A DNA stretch of 39,051 bases from Methylobacter sp. GTDB taxonomy: Bacteria > Pseudomonadota > Gammaproteobacteria > Methylococcales > Methylomonadaceae. The stretch lies in assembly GCA_028716975.1 (NCBI GenBank), contig JAQUOU010000028.1:1-39051 (forward strand), written 5' to 3'. The notes below the pieces were generated by a model that was given only the letters and a program-made list of their open reading frames with translations, had not been told where the DNA came from and searched no databases. Shown here in pieces: positions 16,507 to 25,061 of this stretch; position 1 is the stretch's first letter, and each line of letters begins with the position of its first letter. The position numbers and the translations under genes were made by a program.

Positions 16507-16913
16507 AACTGATTATGATCGCCCTAATCAGCGGCCTACTGTTTGGTGCCGGGTTAACGCTTTCTCAAATGACCAATCCCGATAAGGTGCTTAATTTTCT
16601 GGACATTGCCGGCAACTGGGATCCCAGTTTGATTTTCGTTATGGCCGGTGCGCTTAGCATCACATTACTTTTCTTTAGACCGATACTCAAACGCCCACGG
16701 CCGTTGTTTGACAAGAAATTTTATCTATCAAGCAAGTCTGCCCTTGATAAGCCGTTATTGATTGGCGCTGCAATTTTTGGGATAGGATGGGGGATTAGCG
16801 GATATTGCCCAGGACCTTCTGTTGCCGGGCTAGGCTTGGGAAATTTTGAAGCGATTGTGATGATAGGTTCTATCTATCTGGGCTTTATCGCGCATCGTCT
16901 GTATAGCAAATAA
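16503..16913 (+). CDS. YeeE/YedE (DUF6691) transporter half, C-terminal subunit
   Basis: 136 residues from the ATG overlapping the upstream stop. Membrane helices are seen at LIMIALISGLLFGAGLTLSQM, SLIFVMAGALSITLLFF, LLIGAAIFGIGWGISGYCPGPSVAGL and IVMIGSIYLGFIAHRLY. GWGISGYCPGPS holds the conserved pore cysteine. It is the partner of the preceding half-transporter and matches the DUF6691 subfamily in length. The pair is common beside SQR/persulfide dioxygenase genes and is thought to move sulfur species. An alternative in-frame extension upstream to 16221 only shadows the first subunit. Confidence 0.87.
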   Translation: MKLIMIALISGLLFGAGLTLSQMTNPDKVLNFLDIAGNWDPSLIFVMAGALSITLLFFRPILKRPRPLFDKKFYLSSKSALDKPLLIGAAIFGIGWGISGYCPGPSVAGLGLGNFEAIVMIGSIYLGFIAHRLYSK

Positions 16914-16975
16914 AACCTTGTTCAAAGTACCCCTGCATCATCCGGTGTTGTTTCATGCGGCCGATAGGAAACAAA

Positions 16976-17004
16976 TGAAACATCAATATGTTTCAATGAA
17001 ACAT
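16976..17004. promoter_or_regulatory. Upstream activator sites for the persulfide dioxygenase promoter
   Basis: TGAAACAT (16976-16983) and ATGTTTCA (16988-16995) form a perfect inverted repeat around CAAT. A third copy, TGAAACAT, follows at 16997-17004, and TTGTTTCA occurs near 16948. They lie about 100 bp before the -24 element, typical for an enhancer-binding protein, and share their word with the site at 11,216. Confidence 0.65.
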
Positions 17005-17089
17005 AGCCAACCTCAAGGAAGAGGGGCAGAGCGCTCATATTTGACAAAGAATTATTTTAAAACAATACATTAGGTCGCCTTATTTATGA

Positions 17090-17106
17090 TTGGCATGTGT
17101 CTTGCT
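17090..17106 (+). promoter_or_regulatory. Sigma-54 (-24/-12) promoter of the persulfide dioxygenase operon
   Basis: TTGGCATGTGTCTTGCT has GG at 17092-17093 and GC at 17104-17105 with 10-bp spacing; both boxes are near consensus. The predicted start is about 60 bp before the dioxygenase ATG. Confidence 0.82.
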
Positions 17107-17175
17107 CATATATTTAATATCTAATTAGGCTACCACCTATTTATAGTGTAATAACCCAACAACGAGGAGAAGATC

Positions 17176-18312
17176 ATGATATTCAAACAATTATTCGACC
17201 CGGAAACCTGGACTTACACGTACCTGATTGCTGATCCTGTCAACAAAGATGCTGTGATGATTGATCCCGTCAACACACATATTGACGATTATCTGGAAAT
17301 CTTGGCCAAGCAAGGCTTGCAACTAAAATATACGCTGGAAACCCATGTCCATGCTGATCATATCACCGCCAGCGGCTTGTTGCGGCAACGCTTGGGCGCT
17401 CAAACAGGTGTAAGCGCCTTATGCGGAGCTGAAACGGCGGATTTCCAGATTAATGACGGCGATGTGTTTACTTTCACCAACGGTGAGGAGATTAAGGTCA
17501 TTGCTACGCCGGGGCATACGGTAGGTAGTCTCTCCTTTTTGTGGAGAGACCGCGTGTTTACCGGCGATGCCTTGTTGATTGGCGGCTGTGGTCGCACCGA
17601 TTTTCAGGGCGGCGATGCCGGGACGCTCTACGACAGCATCACGCAACGCTTATTTACCTTAGCCGATGAAACCTTGGTGTATCCAGCCCACGACTACCAG
17701 CAACGCTGGGTCAGCAGCATTATGCAGGAACGCACCGCCAACCCGCGACTGGCTGGTAAAACCCGGGAAGAATACATTGACATCATGAATAATCTCAACC
17801 TTCCTAAACCGAAACTGATTGATGAAGCCGTGCCCGCCAACCGTTACTGCGGCCTGGAAGAAAATGAACGTCAGGATGCAGTTGTTCTGAGAGAAACAGC
17901 TAAAGAACAAACGAAAACAGAAGAAACTCCAGGTGCGACTTATGGAGGTTCCTTACCATCCAGCGGCTTGACAGTTCAAGATTTGGTCGCCGCCGCAAAA
18001 CAACAGATTACCGAAGTCAACGTGGAAAAATCCAAACAACTGATTGCTGAAGGCAACCTTACTGTAATCGACACCCGCGAGGAAAGCGAATATGCCGCAG
18101 GACATCTTGAACAAGCAGTGCCCTTACCACGCGGTGTACTGGAATTCAAGATAGGAAATTTTCCGGAGCTGGCGGATAAATCCAAGCCTGTGCTGATCTA
18201 CTGCCGTACTGGAGGACGCGCAGCCCTGGCAGCGCAATCTATGAAAACACTGGGCTATACCCATGTGCTCTCGATTGCCGGCGGATATGAGGCGTGGCAG
18301 AAAGGCGGTTAA
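17176..18312 (+). CDS. Persulfide dioxygenase-rhodanese fusion
   Basis: 378 residues. The N-terminal metallo-beta-lactamase-fold domain (1-235) is an ETHE1-type persulfide dioxygenase, with HVHADH at 57-62, the PGHTVGS iron-ligand region, FTGDALLIGGCGRTDFQGGD and VYPAHDYQ. After a linker, a rhodanese domain (about 275-378) has VIDTREESEYAAGHL and the active loop CRTGGRA with Cys343. Fusions of this kind oxidise glutathione persulfide to sulfite and can pass sulfane sulfur to form thiosulfate. Cytoplasmic. GAGGAG precedes the ATG. A sigma-54 promoter and activator sites lie upstream, and SQR downstream, giving a complete sulfide-to-thiosulfate route. Confidence 0.93.
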   Translation: MIFKQLFDPETWTYTYLIADPVNKDAVMIDPVNTHIDDYLEILAKQGLQLKYTLETHVHADHITASGLLRQRLGAQTGVSALCGAETADFQINDGDVFTFTNGEEIKVIATPGHTVGSLSFLWRDRVFTGDALLIGGCGRTDFQGGDAGTLYDSITQRLFTLADETLVYPAHDYQQRWVSSIMQERTANPRLAGKTREEYIDIMNNLNLPKPKLIDEAVPANRYCGLEENERQDAVVLRETAKEQTKTEETPGATYGGSLPSSGLTVQDLVAAAKQQITEVNVEKSKQLIAEGNLTVIDTREESEYAAGHLEQAVPLPRGVLEFKIGNFPELADKSKPVLIYCRTGGRAALAAQSMKTLGYTHVLSIAGGYEAWQKGG

Positions 18313-18447
18313 AGTATCAAGGCGGCGATTACATGAATTAACAGGGCTATAGGTTGTTGGGTTTCTTCGAAACTGGACGTCATCCAATGACTTATCCGTT
18401 TGATCTTTATATCTCTGTTCGTGTTCTAGGATTAATTAGGAAAAACC

Positions 18448-18972
18448 ATGTCGCATTTACCCTCAAGTCCGAAACTTGTCAATCTGGCCGATATGTTAGC
18501 TAAATACCCTCGCCGGGGGATTTTATTGTATAAATTATTGCAAGACATCAAGGGTAACGGTTTTTCCTTAAGCAGTGAAATACGTGAATTGATTGTCACT
18601 TATACCCTGGATTTGAATGGTTGCGGTTTTTGTCTTAATACTCATAAGGCCGTATTCGCAGCGTTTGATCTTGATGGCAACGTCTTCGGTCAGTTAAAGA
18701 CCGATATTGACAGTGCCAATATCGGGGAGAACTTAAAGCCGCTGCTGCGTTTTGTTCAAAAATTGACTCTGACGCCTGACCAAATCACACTCGCAGATGC
18801 ACAGCCTGTTTTTAATGCCGGTTGGGATGAACAAGCTTTTCTTGATTCAATTTTTATATGCGCCCTTGTCAATTGTGTGAACCGGGTTGTTATAGGTGCT
18901 GGTTTGGGTGTCGATTATTCTCTTGCATATAAGCGAGGGATCCATGACGGGCAGCCGATTTTAACACCCTAA
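18448..18972 (+). CDS. AhpD-like/carboxymuconolactone decarboxylase family protein
   Basis: A 174-residue all-helical AhpD-fold protein. The redox motif CGFC (Cys59 and Cys62) sits in LDLNGCGFCLNTHKAVFAAF, matching the CxxC..H of alkylhydroperoxidase-D-like proteins. LLRFVQKLTLTPDQIT and DSIFICALVNCVNRV follow. It lies between the persulfide dioxygenase and SQR genes on the same strand, 135 bp after the first, so it is probably part of that operon. A thiol-disulfide or persulfide-handling role is likely there, but the exact reaction is unknown. TAGGAAAAACC before the ATG is a usable but weak ribosome site. Confidence 0.82.
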   Translation: MSHLPSSPKLVNLADMLAKYPRRGILLYKLLQDIKGNGFSLSSEIRELIVTYTLDLNGCGFCLNTHKAVFAAFDLDGNVFGQLKTDIDSANIGENLKPLLRFVQKLTLTPDQITLADAQPVFNAGWDEQAFLDSIFICALVNCVNRVVIGAGLGVDYSLAYKRGIHDGQPILTP

Positions 18973-19096
18973 TAAAGAAAGTGATTTAGAACACCTCAAT
19001 CTCAGCAATGTATGAACCCTGTATGACATGAAAGCTGTTTATTTAACGCACTCAGTTAGCCTACAACACAAAAACAACATAACCCGAGGAGACAAC

Positions 19097-20347
19097 ATGT
19101 CACAACAACACACACTCTTAATCGTCGGCGGCGGTGCCGCTGGCGTTTCTGTCGCCAATAATATGCGGCGGCAAAATGCTAAGATCGATATTGCGCTGAT
19201 TGAACCGTCTGAACAGCATTATTACCAACCTGGATTTACCATTGTGGGCGGCGGCGCTTACACACTCAAGCAGACAACAAGGAACGAAAAAGACCTCATC
19301 CATAAAAGCGTTAAGTGGATAAAGGATTATGCAGACACTTTCCAGCCGGAAGAAAATAGCGTCACCCTGCGTTCCGGCGATAAGATCAGCTATGACTATC
19401 TGGTCGTCTGCCCTGGTTTGCAACTGGATTGGGACAAAATTAAAGGATTACCGGAAACGCTGGGTAAAAACAATGTGTGCAGCAATTACTCCCCTAAGAC
19501 GACGGAATATACCTGGGAATGTATCCAGCAGATAAAATCCGGCACTGCACTGTTCACCCAGCCCCCTATGCCTATTAAATGTGCGGGCGCACCGCAGAAA
19601 ATTATGTATCTGGCGGCAGATCGTTTTCGTAAACAGGGCATTTTAGATAAATTCAACATTGAATTCTGCAATGCCGGTCCTGCCATGTTCGGTATTCCTT
19701 TTTTTGCCAAAGCATTAATGAAAGTGGTTGCAGGCTATGGGATTAAAACCAACTTTGGCCATAATCTGGTCGCGATTGATGGTGCTGCTAAAACTGCCAC
19801 GTTTGAGATGACTGACAGCGATGGTAATAAGCAGCAAGTCGTTAAAACGTTTGACATGATTCATGTCACTCCGCCACAAAGTGCACCGGATTTTATCAAA
19901 AAAAGCCCGCTGGCGAATGCAGCAGGGTGGGTAGATGTGCATGATAAAACGCTACAGCACACTAAATACCCCAACATTTTTGGTTTGGGTGATGCCACTT
20001 CAACGCCCAATGCCAAAACCGCCGCAGCGGTTCGGAAACAGGTACCGATTCTGGTGGATAACATTCTGCATCTTATCAACGACAAAGCCGTCGAAGAAAA
20101 ATATGACGGCTATGGCTCCTGTCCCTTAACGACCTCATTGAGTACGGTTATGTTGGCGGAGTTTGCCTATGGCGGCAAAGTGACGCCATCATTCCCCTGG
20201 CTAGATCCCCGAAAAAACCGTTTTATCTGGTGGATAGGGAAAAAAATCGGTTTCCCATGGATGTATTGGAGCTTAATGATTAAAGGTTCACGGTTTGATA
20301 TTCCGAGCCGGGAAAGCTACGCCAATCGCTTTATGGATGAAGAATAG
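19097..20347 (+). CDS. sqr: Sulfide:quinone oxidoreductase (type II-like)
   Basis: 416 residues from the ATG at 19097, chosen over an upstream ATG at 19028 because GAGGAGAC precedes it and TLLIVGGGAAGVSVANNM should lie at the N-terminus. FAD-binding Rossmann motifs are GGGAAG near residue 11 and GLGDATSTPNAKTAAAVRKQ near 300. The two catalytic cysteines are at 128 (NNVCSNYS) and 162 (IKCAGAPQK); the latter motif marks type II enzymes. The amphipathic C-terminus (IWWIGKKIGFPWMYWSLMIKGS) anchors it to the inner membrane. It oxidises sulfide to sulfane sulfur and passes electrons to quinone. It would feed the dioxygenase-rhodanese upstream and the bd oxidase downstream. Confidence 0.94.
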   Translation: MSQQHTLLIVGGGAAGVSVANNMRRQNAKIDIALIEPSEQHYYQPGFTIVGGGAYTLKQTTRNEKDLIHKSVKWIKDYADTFQPEENSVTLRSGDKISYDYLVVCPGLQLDWDKIKGLPETLGKNNVCSNYSPKTTEYTWECIQQIKSGTALFTQPPMPIKCAGAPQKIMYLAADRFRKQGILDKFNIEFCNAGPAMFGIPFFAKALMKVVAGYGIKTNFGHNLVAIDGAAKTATFEMTDSDGNKQQVVKTFDMIHVTPPQSAPDFIKKSPLANAAGWVDVHDKTLQHTKYPNIFGLGDATSTPNAKTAAAVRKQVPILVDNILHLINDKAVEEKYDGYGSCPLTTSLSTVMLAEFAYGGKVTPSFPWLDPRKNRFIWWIGKKIGFPWMYWSLMIKGSRFDIPSRESYANRFMDEE

Positions 20348-20360
20348 CTGATAAGAACTA

Positions 20361-20393
20361 GCGAAAGGGTGCCAGTCGCTGAGTACCTTTCGC
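20361..20393. terminator. Hairpin after sqr, possible terminator
   Basis: GCGAAAGG (20361-20368) pairs with CCTTTCGC (20386-20393), 14 bp past the sqr stop. No clear T-run follows, so termination may be weak or factor-assisted. Confidence 0.4.
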
Positions 20394-20444
20394 CTAATCT
20401 CTGGGTTCTCATGCCTATTTCATTCAAACACAAGCACCGGGACT

Positions 20445-21143
20445 ATGATTGAATCCACCCTTACTAAGTCACGACTGACAAAGCGCCTACCCTTCATCGG
20501 ATGGTTAAAATCCTATAGCTTTAAGGATTTTAACGATGACTTGTTTGCGGGCGTCATAACGGCCATTTTGCTCGTTCCACAAGGGATTGCCTATGCGATA
20601 CTGGCGGGGTTGCCACCTGAATTTGGCTTATATGCGAGCATTCTGCCGCCGATAGCATATATGCTGTTAGGTACCAGCCGGACCTTATCGGTAGGTCCAG
20701 TTTCCATAGCGGCCATTATGATTGCCAGCGCCTTACAGGCACCCGAAATCAGTGCGTTAGGTAATCCTGTGCAAAGCACGTTGATCCTATCTGCGGCAAG
20801 TGGCATGATCATGTTGTTGATGGCGGTGTCACGCATGGGCGGGCTGGTGAATTTTATCAGCCATCCGGTCTTGACGGGCTTTACCAGCGGCGCCTCCATC
20901 TTAATTATAGCAAGTCAATTACCCCACTTGGCAGGCTTAAAAAACCCCGAGTGTGAATTGAATGCGAACTGTTATAGTCAATATGTCCAGGGATTTAATT
21001 CGGTCACATTATGGATTGCTTTCTCCTTCATCCTTGCTCATTACCCTGCTTACTGCATTTATCTTTTTAGTAAGTATATTGCTCATTGTTTACCTGATAA
21101 AAACCACGTGAATATTAAAAGTAATAAAGTGGAGGCAAGTTAA
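20445..21143 (+). pseudogene. SulP family anion permease, N-terminal part only
   Basis: 232 residues. SulP sulfate/bicarbonate permeases are about 500-700 residues, with 14 membrane segments and a C-terminal STAS domain. Here the family opening is clear (FNDDLFAGVITAILLVPQGIAYAILAGLPPEFGLYASILPPIAYMLLGTSRTLSVGPVS, then GLVNFISHPVLTGFTSGASILI). Similarity fades after about residue 190, and the transport core plus STAS domain are missing. Downstream, other frames remain hydrophobic for about 100 bp, which suggests a frameshift followed by deletion. It is probably non-functional, although a truncated protein could be made. Confidence 0.78.
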
Positions 21144-21316
21144 GGAAGATAATAAGCTTGACTTTAAAGCCAAAAACCGGATAGTTGAGGCTGGTTTCTG
21201 GCTATCGGTTTTAAATTATTGAATTTGCTCTAAATAAGGCTTGCGGTTTTATTGCCCATCACTGCTTTTTAAATTGTTTTTCCTAGCAACTTTTGGCAAA
21301 CGCCAAAGGAGATACG

Positions 21317-22747
21317 ATGGACATTTTCCTTGATTCCCTGTTTTTGTCCCGCCTGCAGTTCGCGCTGACAACGATTATCCATATTATCTGGCCGGTGCTC
21401 TCGATCGGCCTCAGCCTGTTTTTGCTGATTATTGAAATCTTCTGGTTCAAGACCGGCCGAGAAGTTTACTATCGTCATGCCCGGTTTTGGAGCCGGTTGT
21501 TTCTGCTCAACTTCGGCGTCGGCGTAGTGACCGGCATACCGCTGGAATTCCAGTTCGGCACCAATTGGGCGCCGTTTTCCATACAGAACGGCGATTTTTT
21601 CGGTAATATCCTGGGGTTTGAAGCGGCCATGGCCTTCATGCTGGAAGCAGGCTTTCTGGGCATCATGCTGTTCGGCTGGGATCGGGTCGCGCCCGGCGTG
21701 CATTTATTCGCCACCAGCATGGTGGCGTTCGGGGCTTCGCTGTCGGCGTTCTGGATCATGGCGGCGAATGCCTGGATGCAAACGCCGGACGGCGTGCATC
21801 TGGAGAACGGCAGGATTGTGGTGGACAGCTATTCGGCCGCCATTTTCAATCCCAGCGCCTTCACATCGATAGCGCATATGTGGGTGGCCAGCGTTGAGAC
21901 CACGTTATTCCTTATCGGCGGCATCAGCGCCTGGCATCTTCTCAAAAATCGCTACCGCGAATTTTATCTGATCTCATTCCGGCTGGCTTTGCTCAGCGCT
22001 ATCGTCATCGCTCCCCTGCAAATTGTGTTGGGCGATCTTTCGGGCGATGTGGTAGCCAGGCATCAGCCTGCTAAGCTCGCGGCCATGGAAGCGCACTGGC
22101 AGACTAATCTTCCCGGCCAAGGCGCGCCTTGGGTAGCCCTTGCCTGGCCTGATCGGGAAAAACAGGAAAACAAATGGGCCATTGAAATCCCGTATGGGCT
22201 GAGCCTTTTAACCACTCGCTCATTCACGGGCAAAGTCACCGGGCTTCGTGATATTCCTAAAGAAAATCAGCCGCCGGTAGCGCTTCCGTTCTACGCCTTC
22301 CGTTTAATGATAATCATCGGCTTCGCCCTGACGTTCCTGATGCTCTGGAGCGCTTGGGTATTAATCAAGGGACATTTGACCCTGTCGCATATTGATCGTC
22401 AGCGTCCTTTATTGCGGGCTTGGGTAGGCTCGTCCCTATTAGGCTATATTGCCGTCGAGTCAGGCTGGATCACCCGCGAAGTAGGACGTCAGCCGTGGGT
22501 GGTTTACGGAATGATGCGCACCGAAGATGCAGCTACCTCTCTACCGGCAGGATTGGTAATGACCTCGCTGGCGGGTTATGCGCTCATCTATGGGCTGCTG
22601 CTGTTTGGCTATTTATTCTTCGCCAGGCGAATTATCAGCCAGGGGCCGGATTTGACCAGTCCCCTGCCGGAGCCGGAAAAACATTCCCCTTCTCCGGCAG
22701 GCGCAGGCCCTGCCCTGGAAGACCGGCAACCGCTGGGAGGCGATTAA
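21317..22747 (+). CDS. cydA: Cytochrome bd-type quinol oxidase subunit I (CioA-like)
   Basis: 476 residues from the ATG at 21317 (AAGGAG upstream; a TTG at 21293 would add 8 residues). About nine membrane helices are visible. His22 in TTIIHIIWPVLS, the His of SIAHMWVASVETT, and GREVGRQPWVVYGMM (as ...REVGRQPWVVYG) are the heme-ligand and signature regions. The Q-loop between helices VI and VII is short, the CioA/cyanide-insensitive type. bd oxidases reduce oxygen to water with quinol and tolerate sulfide, fitting the SQR upstream. The stop is 3 bp before subunit II, so the two genes form an operon. Confidence 0.93.
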   Translation: MDIFLDSLFLSRLQFALTTIIHIIWPVLSIGLSLFLLIIEIFWFKTGREVYYRHARFWSRLFLLNFGVGVVTGIPLEFQFGTNWAPFSIQNGDFFGNILGFEAAMAFMLEAGFLGIMLFGWDRVAPGVHLFATSMVAFGASLSAFWIMAANAWMQTPDGVHLENGRIVVDSYSAAIFNPSAFTSIAHMWVASVETTLFLIGGISAWHLLKNRYREFYLISFRLALLSAIVIAPLQIVLGDLSGDVVARHQPAKLAAMEAHWQTNLPGQGAPWVALAWPDREKQENKWAIEIPYGLSLLTTRSFTGKVTGLRDIPKENQPPVALPFYAFRLMIIIGFALTFLMLWSAWVLIKGHLTLSHIDRQRPLLRAWVGSSLLGYIAVESGWITREVGRQPWVVYGMMRTEDAATSLPAGLVMTSLAGYALIYGLLLFGYLFFARRIISQGPDLTSPLPEPEKHSPSPAGAGPALEDRQPLGGD

Positions 22748-22750
22748 GCC

Positions 22751-23770
22751 ATGCAGGATCTCCAGCTGTTTCTCGCTACTATCTGGTTCTTTCTGCTCGG
22801 ACTGGTGCTGGTGCTTTACGTGGTGCTGGATGGCTTCGATCTGGGTGTCGGCATGCTGTCACTGTTTGCAAGGAACGAACGGAGCCGCGGCATTATGATG
22901 GCCAGTCTGGGCCATATCTGGGACGCTAACGAGACTTGGCTGGTCATTCTGGGCGGTGTGTTATTCGGCGCTTTTCCTCTGGCTTACGGAGTAATTCTGC
23001 AGGCCTTGTATCTGCCGCTGCTGCTGATGATTTTTGGCCTGATCTTCCGCGGCATGGCCTTCGGGTTTCGCGAGAATGCCGATAATAAAGCGCCGTGGAA
23101 TGTGGCTTTCGGCCTCGGAAGCCTCCTGTCCACGCTGGCCCAAGGCCTTATCCTGGGCGGTTTTATCGGCGGCATTCCCATGCATGGCCGCAGTTACACA
23201 GGGCAGGTATGGGACTGGCTCACGCCCTTCTCGCTGCTGGTAGCGACAGGGGCTGTGTTCGGCTATGCGCTATTGGGCGCTACTTATCTCATTATCAAGA
23301 CCGAGGGTGACATACAGCTTCGCAATTACCGCTATGCGAGGATCGCGGCCAGCCTGATGCTGATCGCCGCCACCGGCATTTCAATCTGGACACCGCTGCG
23401 ACATGCCTATGTGGCAGCACGCTGGTTTGTCTGGCCGAATTTCTTCTACATTGCTCTGTTGCCGGCAGGCGCTTTTTTTTGTTTTCTGATGCTGATGCGA
23501 AGCCTTCAAAAGCGCCGTGAGCGCGCGCCCTTTTTCTGGAGCCTCGGCATCTTTCTGTTTTCCTTCATTGGCCTTGCCGTCAGTCTCTATCCGTATATTA
23601 TTCCAACCACGATAACACTGACAGAAGCCGCCGCTTCCCCTAAAACGCTGGTCTTCATGCTGACCGGCATTGGCATGCTGATCCCGCTGATGCTCGGTTA
23701 CAACGCCTATCAGTATGCCGTTTTTCGCGGCAAAGTGCGTGAAGAAGAAGGGTACCATTCCGGCTCCTGA
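22751..23770 (+). CDS. cydB: Cytochrome bd-type quinol oxidase subunit II (CioB-like)
   Basis: 339 residues, 3 bp after cydA. The N-terminus LVLVLYVVLDGFDLGVGML is the family signature, followed by GHIWDANETWLVILGGVLFGAFPLAYG and about seven further membrane helices, ending in FRGKVREEEGYHSGS. It forms the heterodimer with subunit I in the inner membrane. No small CydX-type subunit follows directly. The next gene is a broken sigma-54 activator on the opposite strand, about 110 bp away and converging on cydB. It is intact in length for a CioB. Confidence 0.93.
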   Translation: MQDLQLFLATIWFFLLGLVLVLYVVLDGFDLGVGMLSLFARNERSRGIMMASLGHIWDANETWLVILGGVLFGAFPLAYGVILQALYLPLLLMIFGLIFRGMAFGFRENADNKAPWNVAFGLGSLLSTLAQGLILGGFIGGIPMHGRSYTGQVWDWLTPFSLLVATGAVFGYALLGATYLIIKTEGDIQLRNYRYARIAASLMLIAATGISIWTPLRHAYVAARWFVWPNFFYIALLPAGAFFCFLMLMRSLQKRRERAPFFWSLGIFLFSFIGLAVSLYPYIIPTTITLTEAAASPKTLVFMLTGIGMLIPLMLGYNAYQYAVFRGKVREEEGYHSGS

Positions 23771-23879
23771 TTCTGTCTGCCTCTGCCCGGCGACTGCCAC
23801 TAAAAGGTTAGCTATACTTTCGGTTAATTCGTCCCAGCCAGCCGCCTCCCCGTATATGCAAGGATAGGCCTTATAAATC

Positions 23880-24494
23880 TCATATCCCATACAGCTTGCG
23901 TTTACGCCAGAAAGTGGACCGGCTCATACCCAGTGAATGTGCGGCTGACGTTACCCTGCCATTGTTTTGCTCCAGCGCCAGCCGAATGGCAGCGATTTCT
24001 TCTTCTGCTGATAGGGGGCGTGCTTTGCGGAGATGATGCAAAGAGGGCAAGCGAATTAGTCACGGGCCGCGGCTCTCTAAACTCGGGAGGCAGCTCGGAT
24101 ACGCGCAAGGTCGAGCCCCGTCTTACCGCAAACGCATATTCCACGACATTATGCAGTTCCCGAACATTGCCCGGCCACGAATAGTCCAGCAAAACACGCA
24201 TGGCCTGCGGATCAATTTTTTCTATTGTTCTGGAATTCTCGACGTTATGTCGTTGAATAAAATGCCAAATCAATAAGCTTATGTCTTTCTGGCTCTCCCG
24301 TAACGGCGGGATAAAAATAGGGACGACTCTTAACCGGTACATTAAATCTTCATGAAAACGCCCGCGTTTGACTTCTTCGCGCAAAGAGCGGTGCGTTGCC
24401 GCCACAATGCGTACATCCACTTCAATAGAATGATCGCCGCCCACCGGGATAAAGTTTCTTTCCTGCACTACTCTGAGCAGTTTAGCCTGCAATT
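23880..24494 (-). pseudogene. Sigma-54 activator gene, 3' part, split by the Tn3 transposon
   Basis: This is a second FisR-like activator, read from the transposon edge. [57 protein letters not shown] is very close to the intact activator at 9.8-11.2 kb, and is followed by [17 protein letters not shown]. After EFREPRP the frame shifts (somewhere around 24,040-24,060). The true tail (LSAEEEIAAIRLALEQNNGRVTSAAHSLGMSRSTFWRKRK, ending at the stop 23880-23882) is in another frame. The missing upstream part lies at 37,760-37,864. The gene is broken by the transposon, the frameshift and loss of its 5' half. Confidence 0.9.
24490..24494 (+). repeat. Target-site duplication (CAATT), left copy
   Basis: CAATT at 24490-24494 is identical to 37760-37764. 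Removing the element plus one copy restores the activator reading [13 protein letters not shown]. Confidence 0.88.
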
Positions 24495-24532
24495 GGGTGA
24501 CCGTAAGGATTCCTCCGTAAATGAGTAACATC
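24495..24532 (+). repeat. Left 38-bp terminal inverted repeat (IRL)
   Basis: It begins GGGTGACCGTAAGGATTCCT and ends GAGTAACATC. It matches the right repeat except at positions 4 (T/G) and 21 (C/T). Confidence 0.92.
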
Positions 24533-24580
24533 TATTTTCCATAGCTAAATCGAATCCCTCTTTGAAGTCAATCAGTAGCA

Positions 24581-24595
24581 CTATAAGACTTATAG
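24581..24595. repeat. Palindrome near the left end of the transposon
   Basis: CTATAAG-A-CTTATAG is a perfect 7-bp inverted repeat between IRL and the EamA gene. No T-run follows. Purpose unknown. Confidence 0.35.
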
Positions 24596-24616
24596 TCTTG
24601 GTATAGGTCGCTCGAA

Positions 24617-25051
24617 TTACCGCTTGATGGCAAGGATCACAACCCCACTGGCAACAAGGGCAATGCCAAGCCAATCACGCAAGGATGGGCGCTCGTCGAG
24701 AAATACGAAAGCGAAAATTGCAACAAGAACAAGACTGAACTTGTCCACCGGTGCGACCTTGGAGGCATCACCTATTTGCAGCGCCCGAAAATAACAGACC
24801 CAAGAGAGCCCGGTAGCTAAACCGGACAGGCCAAAAAAGCCCCATGTCTTCGGTGAGAACACAAACGGGTTACTCCATTTACCGGCGAACCAGACAAAGC
24901 AAGAAAGCACTATGACGATGATAAAGGTGCGGATTAGTGTTGCCAGATCGGAATCAACACCCCGAATTCCAACCTTCGCAAAGATCGCCGTAAGGGCGGC
25001 AAATACGGCGGAGAGCGCCGCCCAGAGGAACCAACTGCTTGAGGTTGCCAT
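24617..25051 (-). CDS. EamA-type (DMT superfamily) small membrane transporter
   Basis: 144 residues with five predicted membrane helices: FLWAALSAVFAALTAIFAKVGI, LIRTFIIVIVLSCFVWFAG, FFGLSGLATGLSWVCYFRALQIG, SLVLVAIFAFVFLDE and WLGIALVASGVVILAIKR. This is one EamA domain, half the size of full 10-helix DMT exporters and equal to the single-domain subfamily that works as dimers. The motif ALQIGDASKVAPVDK..FLDERPS is typical. Substrate unknown. It is the last gene of a minus-strand pair, 10 bp after the duplicated membrane protein, inside the transposon. Confidence 0.85.
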   Translation of the reverse strand: MATSSSWFLWAALSAVFAALTAIFAKVGIRGVDSDLATLIRTFIIVIVLSCFVWFAGKWSNPFVFSPKTWGFFGLSGLATGLSWVCYFRALQIGDASKVAPVDKFSLVLVAIFAFVFLDERPSLRDWLGIALVASGVVILAIKR

Positions 25052-25061
25052 GATGGGATAC

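Noticed and set aside
16221-16913. 230-residue extension of the second YeeE/YedE subunit
   Set aside because: The upstream 94 codons are a shadow frame of the first subunit and not membrane-like. The ATG at 16503 with the ATGA overlap is the normal arrangement.
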